From Actinoplanes aureus (GTDB taxonomy: Bacteria > Actinomycetota > Actinomycetes > Mycobacteriales > Micromonosporaceae): a stretch of 64,000 nt of DNA. The position numbers and the translations under genes were made by a program. Below the pieces are notes generated by a model. It did no database searches, was not told the DNA's origin, and saw only the letters and a program-made list of their open reading frames with translations. Within the stretch, counting starts at the first letter, position 1, and each line of letters opens with the position of its first letter. Shown here piece by piece: positions 16,606 to 25,211 of this stretch. The stretch spans positions 58,901-122,900 of the forward strand of contig NZ_JADQTO010000029.1 of NCBI RefSeq assembly GCF_015704865.1. The letters are read 5' to 3'.

Positions 16606-17958
16606 ATGAGCTTGAGTGAATCCGATCTGCGCGCCGCGATCCGGCGCGAGTTGCCCGGTGTCCGTGCCGACCTGGAACGGTTGGTGCGGATCCCGGGCGT
16701 CGCCTTCGAGGGTTTCGACCACTCGCACGTCGAGCGGTCCGCGGAGGCCGTCGCCGAGTTGCTGCGCGGCTGCGGTCTGGAGACGCAGATCGTGCGCCAC
16801 GGCGGCCAGCCGGCCGTGATCGGCCGTAAGGCGGCCCCGGCCGGTGCCCCCACGGTGCTGCTCTACGCGCACCACGACGTCCAGCCGGCCGGCGACCCCA
16901 CGCTCTGGGCGAGCGACCCGTTCGAGCCTGAGGAACGCGACGGCCGGCTCTACGGGCGCGGTGCGGCCGACGACAAGGCCGGCGTGATGGCGCACGTCGC
17001 CGCGCTGCGCGCGTTCGGCGACCAGCTGCCGGTCGGCGTCGTGGTCTTCGTCGAGGGCGAGGAGGAGTACGGGTCGGACTCCCTCGACACGATCATCCAG
17101 GAGCACCTGGAGGAGCTCCGCTCGGACGTGATCGTGATCGCCGACTCCGGCAACTGGGACATCGGGCAGCCCGCGCTGACCACCTCCCTGCGCGGCCTGG
17201 TCAACATGTTCGCCGAGGTCAGGGTGCTGAAAAACGCCGTGCACAGCGGCATGTTCGGCGGTCCCGTGCCGGACGCGCTGATCACCCTGGTCCGGCTGCT
17301 CGCCACGCTGCACGACGACCGCGGTGAGGTGGCCGTCGACGGGCTGATCGGCCGGGAGGGCGCAAGCGTCGACTACCCGGCGGACCGGTTCCGTCTCGAG
17401 GCCGGGATGCTCGACGGCGTCGAGTTCATCGGCAAGGGCACGATCACCGACCGGATCTGGACGAAACCCGCCATCTCGGTGCTGGGCATCGACGCACCAC
17501 GCACGCTGGAGGCGGCCAACGCGCTTCAGCCTTCGGCACGCGCGAAGATCAGCGTACGGCTGGCGCCGGGCGAGGACCCGAAATCGGCGTACGCGGCGAT
17601 CTGCGCCCACCTGGAGAAGAACGTGCCGTGGGGCGCACAGCTCGTCCTCGAACTGGAGAGCGACGGCGCGCCCTGCGTGATCGACGCGACCGGCCCGGCC
17701 TACGAGGCCGCTCGGTCGGCCTTCCGGTCCGCCTGGGACGGCACCGAGCCGGTGGACATGGGTGTCGGCGGGTCGATCCCGTTCATCGCCACCTTCCAGG
17801 AACTGTTCCCCGGCGCGGCGATCCTCGTGACCGGCGTCGAGGACCCGCATGCGGCGGCGCACGGGCCGAACGAGAGCCTGCACCTCGGCGAGTTCGAGCG
17901 GGTCTGTGTCGCCGAGGCCCTGCTCCTCAAGAACGTCGCGGAGAAATTGACGAAGTAG
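16606..17958 (+). CDS. M20-family dipeptidase/carboxypeptidase
   Basis: A 450-aa metallopeptidase of the M20 family (PepV/CNDP-like). Zinc-site residues are visible in LLYAHHDVQPAGD, GRGAADDKAG, the catalytic EGEEEYGSDS and the C-terminal AHGPNESLHLGEF. The lid/dimerisation domain starts near NMFAEVRVLKNAVHSGMFGG. ATG start at 16606. It probably hydrolyses dipeptides or acyl-amino acids in the cytoplasm. A monooxygenase gene follows after 13 bp, though a functional link is not evident. Confidence 0.92.
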   Translation: MSLSESDLRAAIRRELPGVRADLERLVRIPGVAFEGFDHSHVERSAEAVAELLRGCGLETQIVRHGGQPAVIGRKAAPAGAPTVLLYAHHDVQPAGDPTLWASDPFEPEERDGRLYGRGAADDKAGVMAHVAALRAFGDQLPVGVVVFVEGEEEYGSDSLDTIIQEHLEELRSDVIVIADSGNWDIGQPALTTSLRGLVNMFAEVRVLKNAVHSGMFGGPVPDALITLVRLLATLHDDRGEVAVDGLIGREGASVDYPADRFRLEAGMLDGVEFIGKGTITDRIWTKPAISVLGIDAPRTLEAANALQPSARAKISVRLAPGEDPKSAYAAICAHLEKNVPWGAQLVLELESDGAPCVIDATGPAYEAARSAFRSAWDGTEPVDMGVGGSIPFIATFQELFPGAAILVTGVEDPHAAAHGPNESLHLGEFERVCVAEALLLKNVAEKLTK

Positions 17959-17971
17959 AACGGGGTGACCG

Positions 17972-19444
17972 ATGGCCGAGTTGTCGTGTGAGGTCCTGGT
18001 GGTGGGCGCCGGTCCGACCGGCCTGATGCTCGCCAACTGGTTGACCCGGCTCGGGGTGCACGTGCTCGTCGCGGACGGCAAGGACGGCCCGACGCGCGAG
18101 TCCCGGGCACTCGTCGTGCAGGCGCGCAGCCTGGAGATCTACGACCAGCTCGGCATCGGTGACCAGGCATTGGAGGCGGCACAGCCGGCCGAGGCGCTCG
18201 CACCGGGATTCGGTGCGCGCGCCTTCGGCCGGATCCCGCTCGGCCCGCTCGGCGCCGGCGTCACGCCATATCCGTTCATCCAGGTTCTCGAGCAGAGCCG
18301 GAACGAGGAGATTCTCTACGAGAACCTGCAGAAGCTCGGCGGTGACGTGTTCTGGGAGTGCCCGGTCACCGCGGTGGTGCAGACCGAGGAGGGCATCGAG
18401 GCGAAAGTCGGCAACGACACCGTGCGTGCCCGCTTCTGCGTCGGCTGCGACGGTTCCAACTCGACGGTGCGCAGGTCCCGGCGGATCGGCTTCGAGGGAA
18501 TCACCAATCCGCACCGGTTCTTCGTGCTGGACGCGGTGGGCGCGACCGGCCTCGTGGTGGGCGCGGTCAACGCCCGGCCGGATGGTGAGGACTTCCTACT
18601 CGCCTTCCCGATGCGCGGCGAGGCGAACTGGCGGCTGATCGGGCTGGTCCGCGACGTGGACGGCAGCGGCGAGCTGGACGAGGACGACGCGCGGATTCGG
18701 ATGCGGCGGACGTTCCAGGTCACTTACGAGCGGTCCCGCTGGTTCGCGACGTACCGGGTGCACCACCGGGTCGCCGCGGCCTTCCGGGACGGCCCGTTCT
18801 TCCTGGCCGGCGATGCCGCCCACGTGCACTCGCCGGTCGGCGGCCAGGGCATGAACACCGGCCTCCAGGACGCCCACAACCTGGCCTTCAAACTCGCCGA
18901 CGTGTTGCGCGGCCGGCGCCGCGACAGCTGGCTGGATCGGTACGAGGCGGAGCGGCGCCCGGTCGCCCGGACCCTGGTGGCCACCACCGACCGTCTCTTC
19001 GGCATCGTCACGTCCACCCGGCTGCCGATCCGGTTGCTGCGGCGGGTCGCGGTCCCGCTGATCGCCCCGCTCGCCGTACGGCTGCTGCCGCGTTCGTCCG
19101 GTGGCTCCCGCCTCTTCCAGTACGTGTCGCAGACCCGCATCCACTACCGCCTCGACCCGGCGGCGCCCGGCGGGCGCCGCGATCCGGTCGTCGGCCGCCG
19201 CCTTCCCTGGGCCGGCGGCAACTACGCCGTGCTGCGCGCCGCTTCCTGGCAGATCCATGCGTACGGCGGAGTCGTCACCGAGGACGCGCCCGACCTCGGC
19301 ATACCGGTTCACGTGTTCCCGCCCGCACCCTCCACCCCGTTGCGTCCGGGCCTGTTTTACCTGGTGAGGCCGGACGGCTTCGTCGCCGACCGAGCCGGTC
19401 CGGCCGAGGCGGAGGAGCGGTTCCGGCTCGCGATGGCGCGCTGA
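17972..19444 (+). CDS. FAD-dependent aromatic monooxygenase (PheA/TfdB class)
   Basis: A 490-aa flavoprotein hydroxylase. It has the Rossmann GAGPTGLMLANWL at the N-terminus, the DG motif GCDGSNSTVRR, and the second FAD motif FLAGDAAHVHSPVGGQGMNTG. The C-terminal 90 residues resemble the thioredoxin-like domain of phenol hydroxylase-type enzymes. Such proteins hydroxylate phenolic or polyketide rings with NAD(P)H and O2. No biosynthetic cluster surrounds it, so the substrate is unknown. ATG at 17972. Confidence 0.9.
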   Translation: MAELSCEVLVVGAGPTGLMLANWLTRLGVHVLVADGKDGPTRESRALVVQARSLEIYDQLGIGDQALEAAQPAEALAPGFGARAFGRIPLGPLGAGVTPYPFIQVLEQSRNEEILYENLQKLGGDVFWECPVTAVVQTEEGIEAKVGNDTVRARFCVGCDGSNSTVRRSRRIGFEGITNPHRFFVLDAVGATGLVVGAVNARPDGEDFLLAFPMRGEANWRLIGLVRDVDGSGELDEDDARIRMRRTFQVTYERSRWFATYRVHHRVAAAFRDGPFFLAGDAAHVHSPVGGQGMNTGLQDAHNLAFKLADVLRGRRRDSWLDRYEAERRPVARTLVATTDRLFGIVTSTRLPIRLLRRVAVPLIAPLAVRLLPRSSGGSRLFQYVSQTRIHYRLDPAAPGGRRDPVVGRRLPWAGGNYAVLRAASWQIHAYGGVVTEDAPDLGIPVHVFPPAPSTPLRPGLFYLVRPDGFVADRAGPAEAEERFRLAMAR

Positions 19445-19450
19445 TCCCGG

Positions 19451-19459
19451 TTGTCCACA
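19451..19459 (+). other. Perfect actinomycete DnaA-box nonamer
   Basis: TTGTCCACA matches the Streptomyces-type DnaA box exactly. It lies 10 bp after the monooxygenase stop and about 50 bp before the next start. It is a single copy without neighbours, so not an origin; it could modulate expression of the downstream gene and DNA ligase or be chance. Confidence 0.35.
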
Positions 19460-19489
19460 GGTTGGATCACGAGGGTGGCGGCGGCGATC

Positions 19490-19504
19490 AATCCTGTTAG
19501 GATT
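19490..19504. promoter_or_regulatory. Short palindrome just before the 19510 gene
   Basis: AATCCT-GTT-AGGATT is a perfect 6-bp inverted repeat with a 3-nt spacer, ending five bases before the ATG at 19510. It overlaps the expected ribosome-binding site, so it could act as an operator or a translation-blocking hairpin. Confidence 0.35.
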
Positions 19505-19509
19505 CGAAC

Positions 19510-19803
19510 ATGCGTTCGAAGAGTGTTCCCGCCAGCAGCCGCGTGGTCCGGGCCATGCCCGCCGGCCCGCGAGACACCCTCGATCGGCTCCGCACTCGTG
19601 ATCGGATCGAGTCGATCGCCAGGCTGCGGGTCGCGGCCCGCGCACTGGGGGACGTCGACGTCTCCGGGTGGGACGAGGCCACCCTCAAGGACCATCTGGA
19701 GGAGCTCTCCAAGGTGCTCTGTGCGCTCGACTCCGAGTTGACGCGGGTGGCTGACGCCGTGCGAGCCAAGGGTTTCCGCGTCACTGAGCCACGGGCGGCC
19801 TGA
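19510..19803 (+). CDS. Small helical hypothetical protein upstream of DNA ligase
   Basis: A 97-aa protein with a basic N-terminus (MRSKSVPASSRVVRAM), then predicted helices containing IESIARLRVAARALGDVDVSGWDEATLKDHLEELSK. No family recognised. It is the only gene between the monooxygenase and the DNA ligase and has the same orientation. Only 43 bp separate it from the ligase, so co-transcription is likely. Confidence 0.55.
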   Translation: MRSKSVPASSRVVRAMPAGPRDTLDRLRTRDRIESIARLRVAARALGDVDVSGWDEATLKDHLEELSKVLCALDSELTRVADAVRAKGFRVTEPRAA

Positions 19804-19846
19804 ATGCCGCACCCGGATGTCGTACCCGGCTGCCAGGATGGGTCTC

Positions 19847-21376
19847 GTGCGCTTCCTCGACATAGCTGCCACCTCGGCGGCCGTCAGCGCGACCTCTGGC
19901 CGTAAGGCCAAGATCGAGCTGCTGGCCGATGCCCTGCGCCGTCTCGAGCCCGGTGAGATCACGGCCGGCGCCGCCTACCTGGCCGGTGAGCTGCGGCAAC
20001 GACAGACCGGCGTGGGTTATGCGGGCTTGCGTGACCTGCCACCCCCGGCCGACGAGGCCACTCTGACGGTCGCCGCCGTCGACGCCGCGATCGCCGAGCT
20101 CTCGGTCGTCTCCGGCGCCGGCTCACAGGCGCGCCGGCGTGACCTGGTCGGTGCCCTCTTCGGTGCGGCCACCGCGGAGGAGCAGCGGCTGCTGGTCGGC
20201 CTGTTCAGCGGCGAGCTCCGCCAGGGCGCACAGGCGGGCCTGCTCGCCGAGGCGATCGCGGTGGCCGCGCAAGTGCCCGTCACCGCCGTGCGCCGGGCGC
20301 TGCTGCTCGCCGGCGACCTCAAACAGGTGGCTTCCGCCGCCCTCCTCGGTGGTGCCCCGGCCCTGGCCGAGATCCACCTGCGGGTGGGCACGCCGCTGAG
20401 CCCGATGCTCGCGCAGAGCGCGCCGGATGTCGCGGCGGCGCTGCTCGACACCGGCACCCCGGCGGTCGTGGACACCAAGCTCGACGGCATCCGCATCCAG
20501 GTGCACCGCTCCGGTGACGAGGTGGCGGTCTTCACCCGCAGCCTGGACGACATCACTGCCCGCCTTCCGGACGTGGTCGCGGCGGTGCGGGCGCTGCCGG
20601 TGCGCGAGATCATCCTCGACGGTGAGGCGATGGCCCTGGACGCCAGCGGGCGGCCCCGGCCGTTCCAGGAGACCTCCAGCCGTGCTGCCACTCGCGGCGC
20701 GACCTCCAGCGTCGCCCTGATGCCCTACTTCTTCGACCTGCTCCATCTCGACGGCACCGACCTGCTCGACGAACCCGGCCGGGTCCGCTGGGCCGCCCTG
20801 GCCGACACGCTGCCCGCCGACCTGACCGTGGGCCGGGAGACGGTGGAGACGCCGGAGCAGGCGGCGGCGGCGTTCGCGGCGGCGCTCGCCGCCGGCCAGG
20901 AGGGCATCGTGGTGAAAGCACCGGAGGCGCCGTACGACGTGGGGCGCCGCGGCGCCGCCTGGGTGAAGGTGAAGCCGCGCCACACCCTGGATCTCGTGGT
21001 GCTCGCCGTCGAGTGGGGCCACGGGCGCCGGCGTGGCTGGCTGTCCAACCTGCATCTCGGTGCCCGCGACCCGGGCACCGGCGAGTTCGTCATGCTCGGC
21101 AAAACGTTCAAGGGGCTCACCGACGAGCTGCTGCGCTGGCAGACCGAGCGGTTCAAGGAGCTGGCCGTCTCCGACGACGGCTGGGTGGTCCGGGTGCGGC
21201 CGGAGCAGGTCGTCGAGATCGCCTTCGACGGCGTGCAGACCTCGCCCCGCTATCCGGGCGGGGTCGCGCTGCGGTTCGCGCGCGTGCTGCGCTACCGCGA
21301 CGACAAGAGGGCCGCCGAGGCCGACACGATCGACATGGTCCGGGCGATCGGCGGGCACCAGGCCCCCGCCGGCTGA
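19847..21376 (+). CDS. ligB: ATP-dependent DNA ligase (LigB type)
   Basis: A 509-aa ligase. The N-terminal helical DNA-binding domain contains GRKAKIELLADAL, and LSGELRQ-type motifs are seen as GELRQRQTGVGYAGLRDLPPP. The nucleotidyltransferase domain has motif I in DTKLDGIRIQ with the adenylated lysine at about K211. Motifs III-V appear as ILDGEAMA, EGIVVKAPEAPYD and WVKVKPR. A C-terminal OB domain completes the fold. I prefer GTG 19847 (preceded by AGGATGGG) over ATG 19838. This class is non-essential in actinobacteria and acts in repair beside the NAD-dependent LigA. Confidence 0.93.
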   Translation: MRFLDIAATSAAVSATSGRKAKIELLADALRRLEPGEITAGAAYLAGELRQRQTGVGYAGLRDLPPPADEATLTVAAVDAAIAELSVVSGAGSQARRRDLVGALFGAATAEEQRLLVGLFSGELRQGAQAGLLAEAIAVAAQVPVTAVRRALLLAGDLKQVASAALLGGAPALAEIHLRVGTPLSPMLAQSAPDVAAALLDTGTPAVVDTKLDGIRIQVHRSGDEVAVFTRSLDDITARLPDVVAAVRALPVREIILDGEAMALDASGRPRPFQETSSRAATRGATSSVALMPYFFDLLHLDGTDLLDEPGRVRWAALADTLPADLTVGRETVETPEQAAAAFAAALAAGQEGIVVKAPEAPYDVGRRGAAWVKVKPRHTLDLVVLAVEWGHGRRRGWLSNLHLGARDPGTGEFVMLGKTFKGLTDELLRWQTERFKELAVSDDGWVVRVRPEQVVEIAFDGVQTSPRYPGGVALRFARVLRYRDDKRAAEADTIDMVRAIGGHQAPAG

Positions 21377-21379
21377 GGT

Positions 21380-21802
21380 CTACAGAGCGGCCAGGCTGCG
21401 GACGTAGTTGACCTGCTGGTTGATCGAGGTCACATCGCCCTCGTGCCGGATCGGGATGCGGGCCACGTACTGGCGCGGGCCGCTGACGACGGTGACGTGC
21501 ACCGTTCCCTGCGGCACCGACTCCTTGACCAGCAGGAGTAGCAGGCTCAGGCCGGCCGTCACGCAGATGCCGAGGAAAGCCAGGATTTTGGCCCAGAGCG
21601 GGGTCCGCCGCTGCGGAAACCAGTGATCGGTAACCTGCCAATGAGAGCCGGCCAGCGGGAGGTCACCGACCGGAGTGCGCACCGTCGTGGAGGTGACCTC
21701 GATCTCGGCGATCTCGACGATCACCGGGCCGGACGCCGCCGGAGCGGAGGGCACCGGAGCGGGCGTGGGCGCGCTCCACGGATCACCCGGCGGAAAGGTC
21801 AT
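21380..21802 (-). CDS. Small membrane protein with N-terminal Pro/Ala tract
   Basis: A 140-aa protein starting at ATG 21802. A Pro/Ala-rich segment (8-27) precedes a compact domain (IEVTSTTVRTPVGDLPLAGSHWQVTDHW), one transmembrane helix (about 72-92) and a short C-terminal domain. It resembles the actinobacterial DUF6232 type, in which a single helix lies between two small domains. It stops 3 bp from the convergent ligase gene. Function unknown. Confidence 0.6.
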   Translation of the reverse strand: MTFPPGDPWSAPTPAPVPSAPAASGPVIVEIAEIEVTSTTVRTPVGDLPLAGSHWQVTDHWFPQRRTPLWAKILAFLGICVTAGLSLLLLLVKESVPQGTVHVTVVSGPRQYVARIPIRHEGDVTSINQQVNYVRSLAAL

Positions 21803-21873
21803 GCCCGCGACATTAACGGGCACCGACCGGCATCGCGAGACGACCTTCGCCTCTTCGGCTCCGGCTCGGCGGG

Positions 21874-22821
21874 CTACTCCTTCTCGTTGGCCGATTCGGC
21901 CGTCGCGGTGGAAGAGCGAGCAGCCGGGGCCGGCGAGGCGGTCGAGGCTGCGGCCGCTCGGCGTAGGTCTGCCTCCTCCACCCGGTCGCGAGGTCGCTGC
22001 GCTCGGCGTTCGGCCTCCTCGACCCGGTCGCGCCGGACCGGAGCGGGTGGTCGTTTCCCGGCGGTTTCGTTCACGCCGTGCGCTTCCCGGCGGGCCTGCC
22101 ACCCGTACAGGAAGAAGGCCATCACCGCGAAGAGCCACCACTGGACGGCGTAGCCACCGTTCTGCCAGGCGTCCTCGTGCTCGATCGGCACCTGCACGAA
22201 CGCCGGATCGGCGGCCGGCGTCTGCGACGTCAGGAGGACGTATGCCCCGTAGACCGGGAACGGCAGCTCGGTGGCGAGGCGGGGAAGGTGGAGTCGCCGG
22301 GTGTCCAGCCGGCCGTCCCGGCGTTCCACCGAGGCGGGTCGACTTTCCGACAGGTGAATCTGCCCTTCGACCGTCACCTCGCCGGTCGGCGCTGCCGGAA
22401 CCTCGGGCGCGGCGAGGGCACCACCGGCCGGGGCCGGCACCCATCCCCGGTCGACCAGGACCGCGGTGCCGTCCTCCAGAACGAGCGGTGTGACGATCTC
22501 GAAGCCGACCTTGCTCCCGACCGTGCGGCCCCGGGCCTGGATCTCGTGCGCCGTGTCGTACCGACCGGTCAGCGTCACCTTTGTCCAGGCCAGAGCCTTG
22601 CCGGGTGCCGCTCCGGGGGTGCCGGGGGCGGTCGGTGCGGCCAGCACGGAGGTGATCGGAACGGCCTGCGCGCCGTTCGCCGAGTCGATCCGTTCATTGA
22701 TGTCGGTGCGCTCGTGATACCGGCTCAGCTGCCAGTTGCCGAGCATCACCATGACTATCGCGGCGACGACGGTGAGCGCGGCCGCGGCCAGCCAGCGGGG
22801 CGTCAGCAGGAACCGGTACAC
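21874..22821 (-). CDS. SURF1-family cytochrome oxidase assembly protein
   Basis: A 315-aa SURF1 protein. It has two transmembrane helices (about 8-28 and 224-240) flanking an external domain with LGNWQLSRYHERT, VTLTGRYD, GFEIVTPLVLEDGTAVLVDRGWVP and GEVTVEGQ. SURF1 assists haem a insertion into aa3-type oxidase. A 70-residue charged tail follows the last helix and contains RDRVEEA twice (264-270 and 278-284), longer than usual. It is divergent from cobB across 110 bp. A CtaJ-like oxidase subunit is encoded elsewhere in the window (44789). Confidence 0.92.
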   Translation of the reverse strand: MYRFLLTPRWLAAAALTVVAAIVMVMLGNWQLSRYHERTDINERIDSANGAQAVPITSVLAAPTAPGTPGAAPGKALAWTKVTLTGRYDTAHEIQARGRTVGSKVGFEIVTPLVLEDGTAVLVDRGWVPAPAGGALAAPEVPAAPTGEVTVEGQIHLSESRPASVERRDGRLDTRRLHLPRLATELPFPVYGAYVLLTSQTPAADPAFVQVPIEHEDAWQNGGYAVQWWLFAVMAFFLYGWQARREAHGVNETAGKRPPAPVRRDRVEEAERRAQRPRDRVEEADLRRAAAASTASPAPAARSSTATAESANEKE

Positions 22822-22885
22822 GCCCCGAGGCTACCTGGCCAGGCGGTGCCGCCCGCCGCAGCCAGGTAGTGTGCGACATTCGGTG

Positions 22886-22903
22886 GGCCACTACCACGTG
22901 GCC
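22886..22903. promoter_or_regulatory. Inverted repeat upstream of cobB
   Basis: GGCCAC-TACCAC-GTGGCC is a perfect 6-bp inverted repeat containing the palindrome CCACGTGG. It sits 29 bp upstream of the cobB TTG start and within the divergent SURF1 promoter region. It could be a repressor site. I do not see the conserved elements of a cobalamin riboswitch here. Confidence 0.35.
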
Positions 22904-22931
22904 GCCGTCTGCGGAATCCTCGGGGGAGACA

Positions 22932-25082
22932 TTGATCACCGCCCAGCCTCGTCTGGTCGTGAGCGCGCCGTCGTCGGGCCACGGCAAGACCGCGATCGCT
23001 GTCGGGCTGCTCGCCGCGTTGACGGCGCGTGGCGTACCGACCGCGGGCTTCAAGGTCGGCCCGGACCACACGGACGCGGCGTACCTCGGTTTGGCCGCCG
23101 GACGCCCGGGCCGCAACCTGGACCCCCGGCTGGTCGGCGCGCAGCGCGTCGCGCCGCTGTTCGCGCACGGCGCCGCCGGCGCCCAGCTCGCCGTCATCGA
23201 AGGCGCGATGGGGCTTTTCGACAGCCTCACCGGCCAGCCCGAGATCGACGGCACCGCGGCCGTCGCCGCGACACTGCGCGCACCGGTCGTGCTGGTGGTG
23301 GATGTGGCCGCCATGGGCCACTCCCTCGCCGCGCTGGTGCACGGCTTCCGGATGTTCGACGAGATGGTGCACCTCGGCGGTGTCATCCTGAACAAGGTCG
23401 CCTCAGCGCGGCACGAGCAGATGCTGCGCAGCGCCATGGACGACATCGGCATGCCGGTGCTGGGCGCGCTGCACCGAGGTGACCTGCCGAACGTACTTCC
23501 GGCCCGGGTACACGGCCTGGTCCCGGTCGCGCATCGCACCGTCGAGGCCGGCCGGGCGGTGCGCCGGCTGGGCGAGGCGGTCGCCGGAATGCTCGACATG
23601 GACCGTCTGATGGCCCTGGCCGGCTCGGCGCCGTCGCTGCCCGGGCCGATCTGGACGCCGGCCGAGGCGATCGGCGGCGAGGCGTTCGACAAGCGGCCGT
23701 TGATCGCCCTGGCCGGAGGCCAGGGCGCACCCTTCACCTACGTGGAGACCGCGGAGCTGCTCGCCGCCGCCGGTGCGGACGTCGCGGTGGTCGATCCGCT
23801 GCGCGACGAGGCACTGCCGCCGGGAACGCGCGCGCTCATCATGGGCGCGGGTCTGCCCGAGGGGTACGCCGATGAGCTCTCCGCCAATCACCGGCTCAGC
23901 GCCGACGTGGCGCAGTTCGCCCGGGACGGCTGGCCCGTCGTGGCCGAGGGCATCGCCCTGTCGTGGCTCGGCCGGGAACTCGACGGCCGCCCGATGTGCG
24001 GCGTCCTGGACGCCACCGCGACCACCAGCGACCAGACCGTCGCCGGATACCGCGAGGCCACCGCCCCCGGCACCTCGGTGCTGGCTCCGGCCGGCGCCCG
24101 CATCACCGGATACAAGCATCACCGGGCGATCGTCGCCCCGCGTGCCGGTGCCAACCCGGCGTGGACCTGGTCCGGGGGCAATCCGGAGGGCTTCGTCTGG
24201 CGGCAGGTGCACGCGTCCCAGCTCGGCCTGCACTGGGCGGCCGCCCCGGAGATCGCGAACCGGCTGGTCGCCGCGGCGCTCACCGGCCCGCAGTCCGGGC
24301 CGGTTTCCGGCATGGCCGCCGGATCCAGCATGCCCGCGGGCCAAGCGATGCCGCCCGCTTCCGCGATGCCGCCCGCTCCCGCTCCCGCTCCCGCGATGCC
24401 ACCCAGCCCGGCTGTGCCACCGAGCCAGCTGATGCCCGTCGGCTATTCCGGGCCGTCCGCCCACTCCGGCCCGCCGGCCGGCCACTCCGGGCCGCCTGCC
24501 CATTCCGGCCCGCCGGCTGCCCTCTCTGGGCCGTCCGCCCACTCCGGGCTACCCGGCCACTCCGGCCCGCCAGCCGGCCCGCCCGGCCACTCCGGCCCGT
24601 CCGCCAACTCCGGGCTACCCGCCTACTCCGGACCGCCTGCCGGTCCGTCCGGATCGCCCGGCCCGATGCCCCCGATGCAGGCCGCCCCGATGCCACCCGG
24701 TCCGGTCCCGGCGACGGCACACGGCCCGGGAATGCCTCCCGGCTCCCGCCCGGGCATGGGCCCCGGCCCGGCGCAAGGGATGCCTTCCGGTCCGGGGATG
24801 CCTTCCGGCCAGGGGATGCCTCTCGGCCCTGGAATGTCTCCCGGCCCAGGAACACCTCCCGGGCAGGGCCTCGACGCCGGTACGACTCAAGGAATCCAGG
24901 GTCCGCCCGTGATGCCCGGATCCGGTCCGGGGATGACTTCCGGTCACGGGCCCGGCATCGCCCCCGGCTCGGACGCCGGGGTGACGTATGTCCCCGGCCC
25001 CGGAGCCGCGCCCCGCTCCGGCCCGGGTACCCCTGGCATCCCGGACAGCCGACCGACCGAGGACATTCCGGTCCACTCTTGA
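22932..25082 (+). CDS. cobB: Divergent cobyrinate a,c-diamide synthase CobB/CbiA with long Pro/Gly tail
   Basis: A 716-aa protein from TTG 22932, preceded by GGGGGAG. Residues 1-455 are a CobB/CbiA protein: P-loop SAPSSGHGKT (11-20), KVGPDHTDAAYLGLAAGRPG (normally KVGPDYIDPGY), EGAMGLFD, HLGGVILNKV, and a C-terminal glutaminase fold ending near LHWAA. The glutaminase nucleophile site, AEC(A/G)GL in relatives I know, reads AEGIAL here, so the cysteine is glycine (G340). Residues 457-716 form a repetitive Pro/Gly/Ser/Met tail built of HSGPPA- and PGMP-type units, absent from normal 450-aa enzymes. It may use ammonia, depend on a partner, or do another job. Confidence 0.82.
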   Translation: MITAQPRLVVSAPSSGHGKTAIAVGLLAALTARGVPTAGFKVGPDHTDAAYLGLAAGRPGRNLDPRLVGAQRVAPLFAHGAAGAQLAVIEGAMGLFDSLTGQPEIDGTAAVAATLRAPVVLVVDVAAMGHSLAALVHGFRMFDEMVHLGGVILNKVASARHEQMLRSAMDDIGMPVLGALHRGDLPNVLPARVHGLVPVAHRTVEAGRAVRRLGEAVAGMLDMDRLMALAGSAPSLPGPIWTPAEAIGGEAFDKRPLIALAGGQGAPFTYVETAELLAAAGADVAVVDPLRDEALPPGTRALIMGAGLPEGYADELSANHRLSADVAQFARDGWPVVAEGIALSWLGRELDGRPMCGVLDATATTSDQTVAGYREATAPGTSVLAPAGARITGYKHHRAIVAPRAGANPAWTWSGGNPEGFVWRQVHASQLGLHWAAAPEIANRLVAAALTGPQSGPVSGMAAGSSMPAGQAMPPASAMPPAPAPAPAMPPSPAVPPSQLMPVGYSGPSAHSGPPAGHSGPPAHSGPPAALSGPSAHSGLPGHSGPPAGPPGHSGPSANSGLPAYSGPPAGPSGSPGPMPPMQAAPMPPGPVPATAHGPGMPPGSRPGMGPGPAQGMPSGPGMPSGQGMPLGPGMSPGPGTPPGQGLDAGTTQGIQGPPVMPGSGPGMTSGHGPGIAPGSDAGVTYVPGPGAAPRSGPGTPGIPDSRPTEDIPVHS

Positions 25083-25211
25083 GCCGCGCCCAGCCGCCCA
25101 CGGGACCGATTTCCGCCGGAAGCCGCCCAGCGTGCGAAAGGCCGATTCGCCGTCCGGAAAGTGTCGTACCCCTCTCGTAACGTGAGGCGTACGACAACCG
25201 AAGGAGGGGCC

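Noticed and set aside
19451..19459. Replication origin
   Set aside because: Only a single DnaA box; no cluster, AT-rich stretch, or dnaA/dnaN/gyrB neighbours.
22822..22931. Possible cobalamin riboswitch before cobB
   Set aside because: I looked for the conserved B12-box and GCCACTG-type elements here, and before cobD and cobC, and saw no convincing set; only a short inverted repeat is present.
22869..22931. Longer cobB start at 22869
   Set aside because: The extra 21 residues are not CobB-like, and a good GGGGGAG lies just before TTG 22932.
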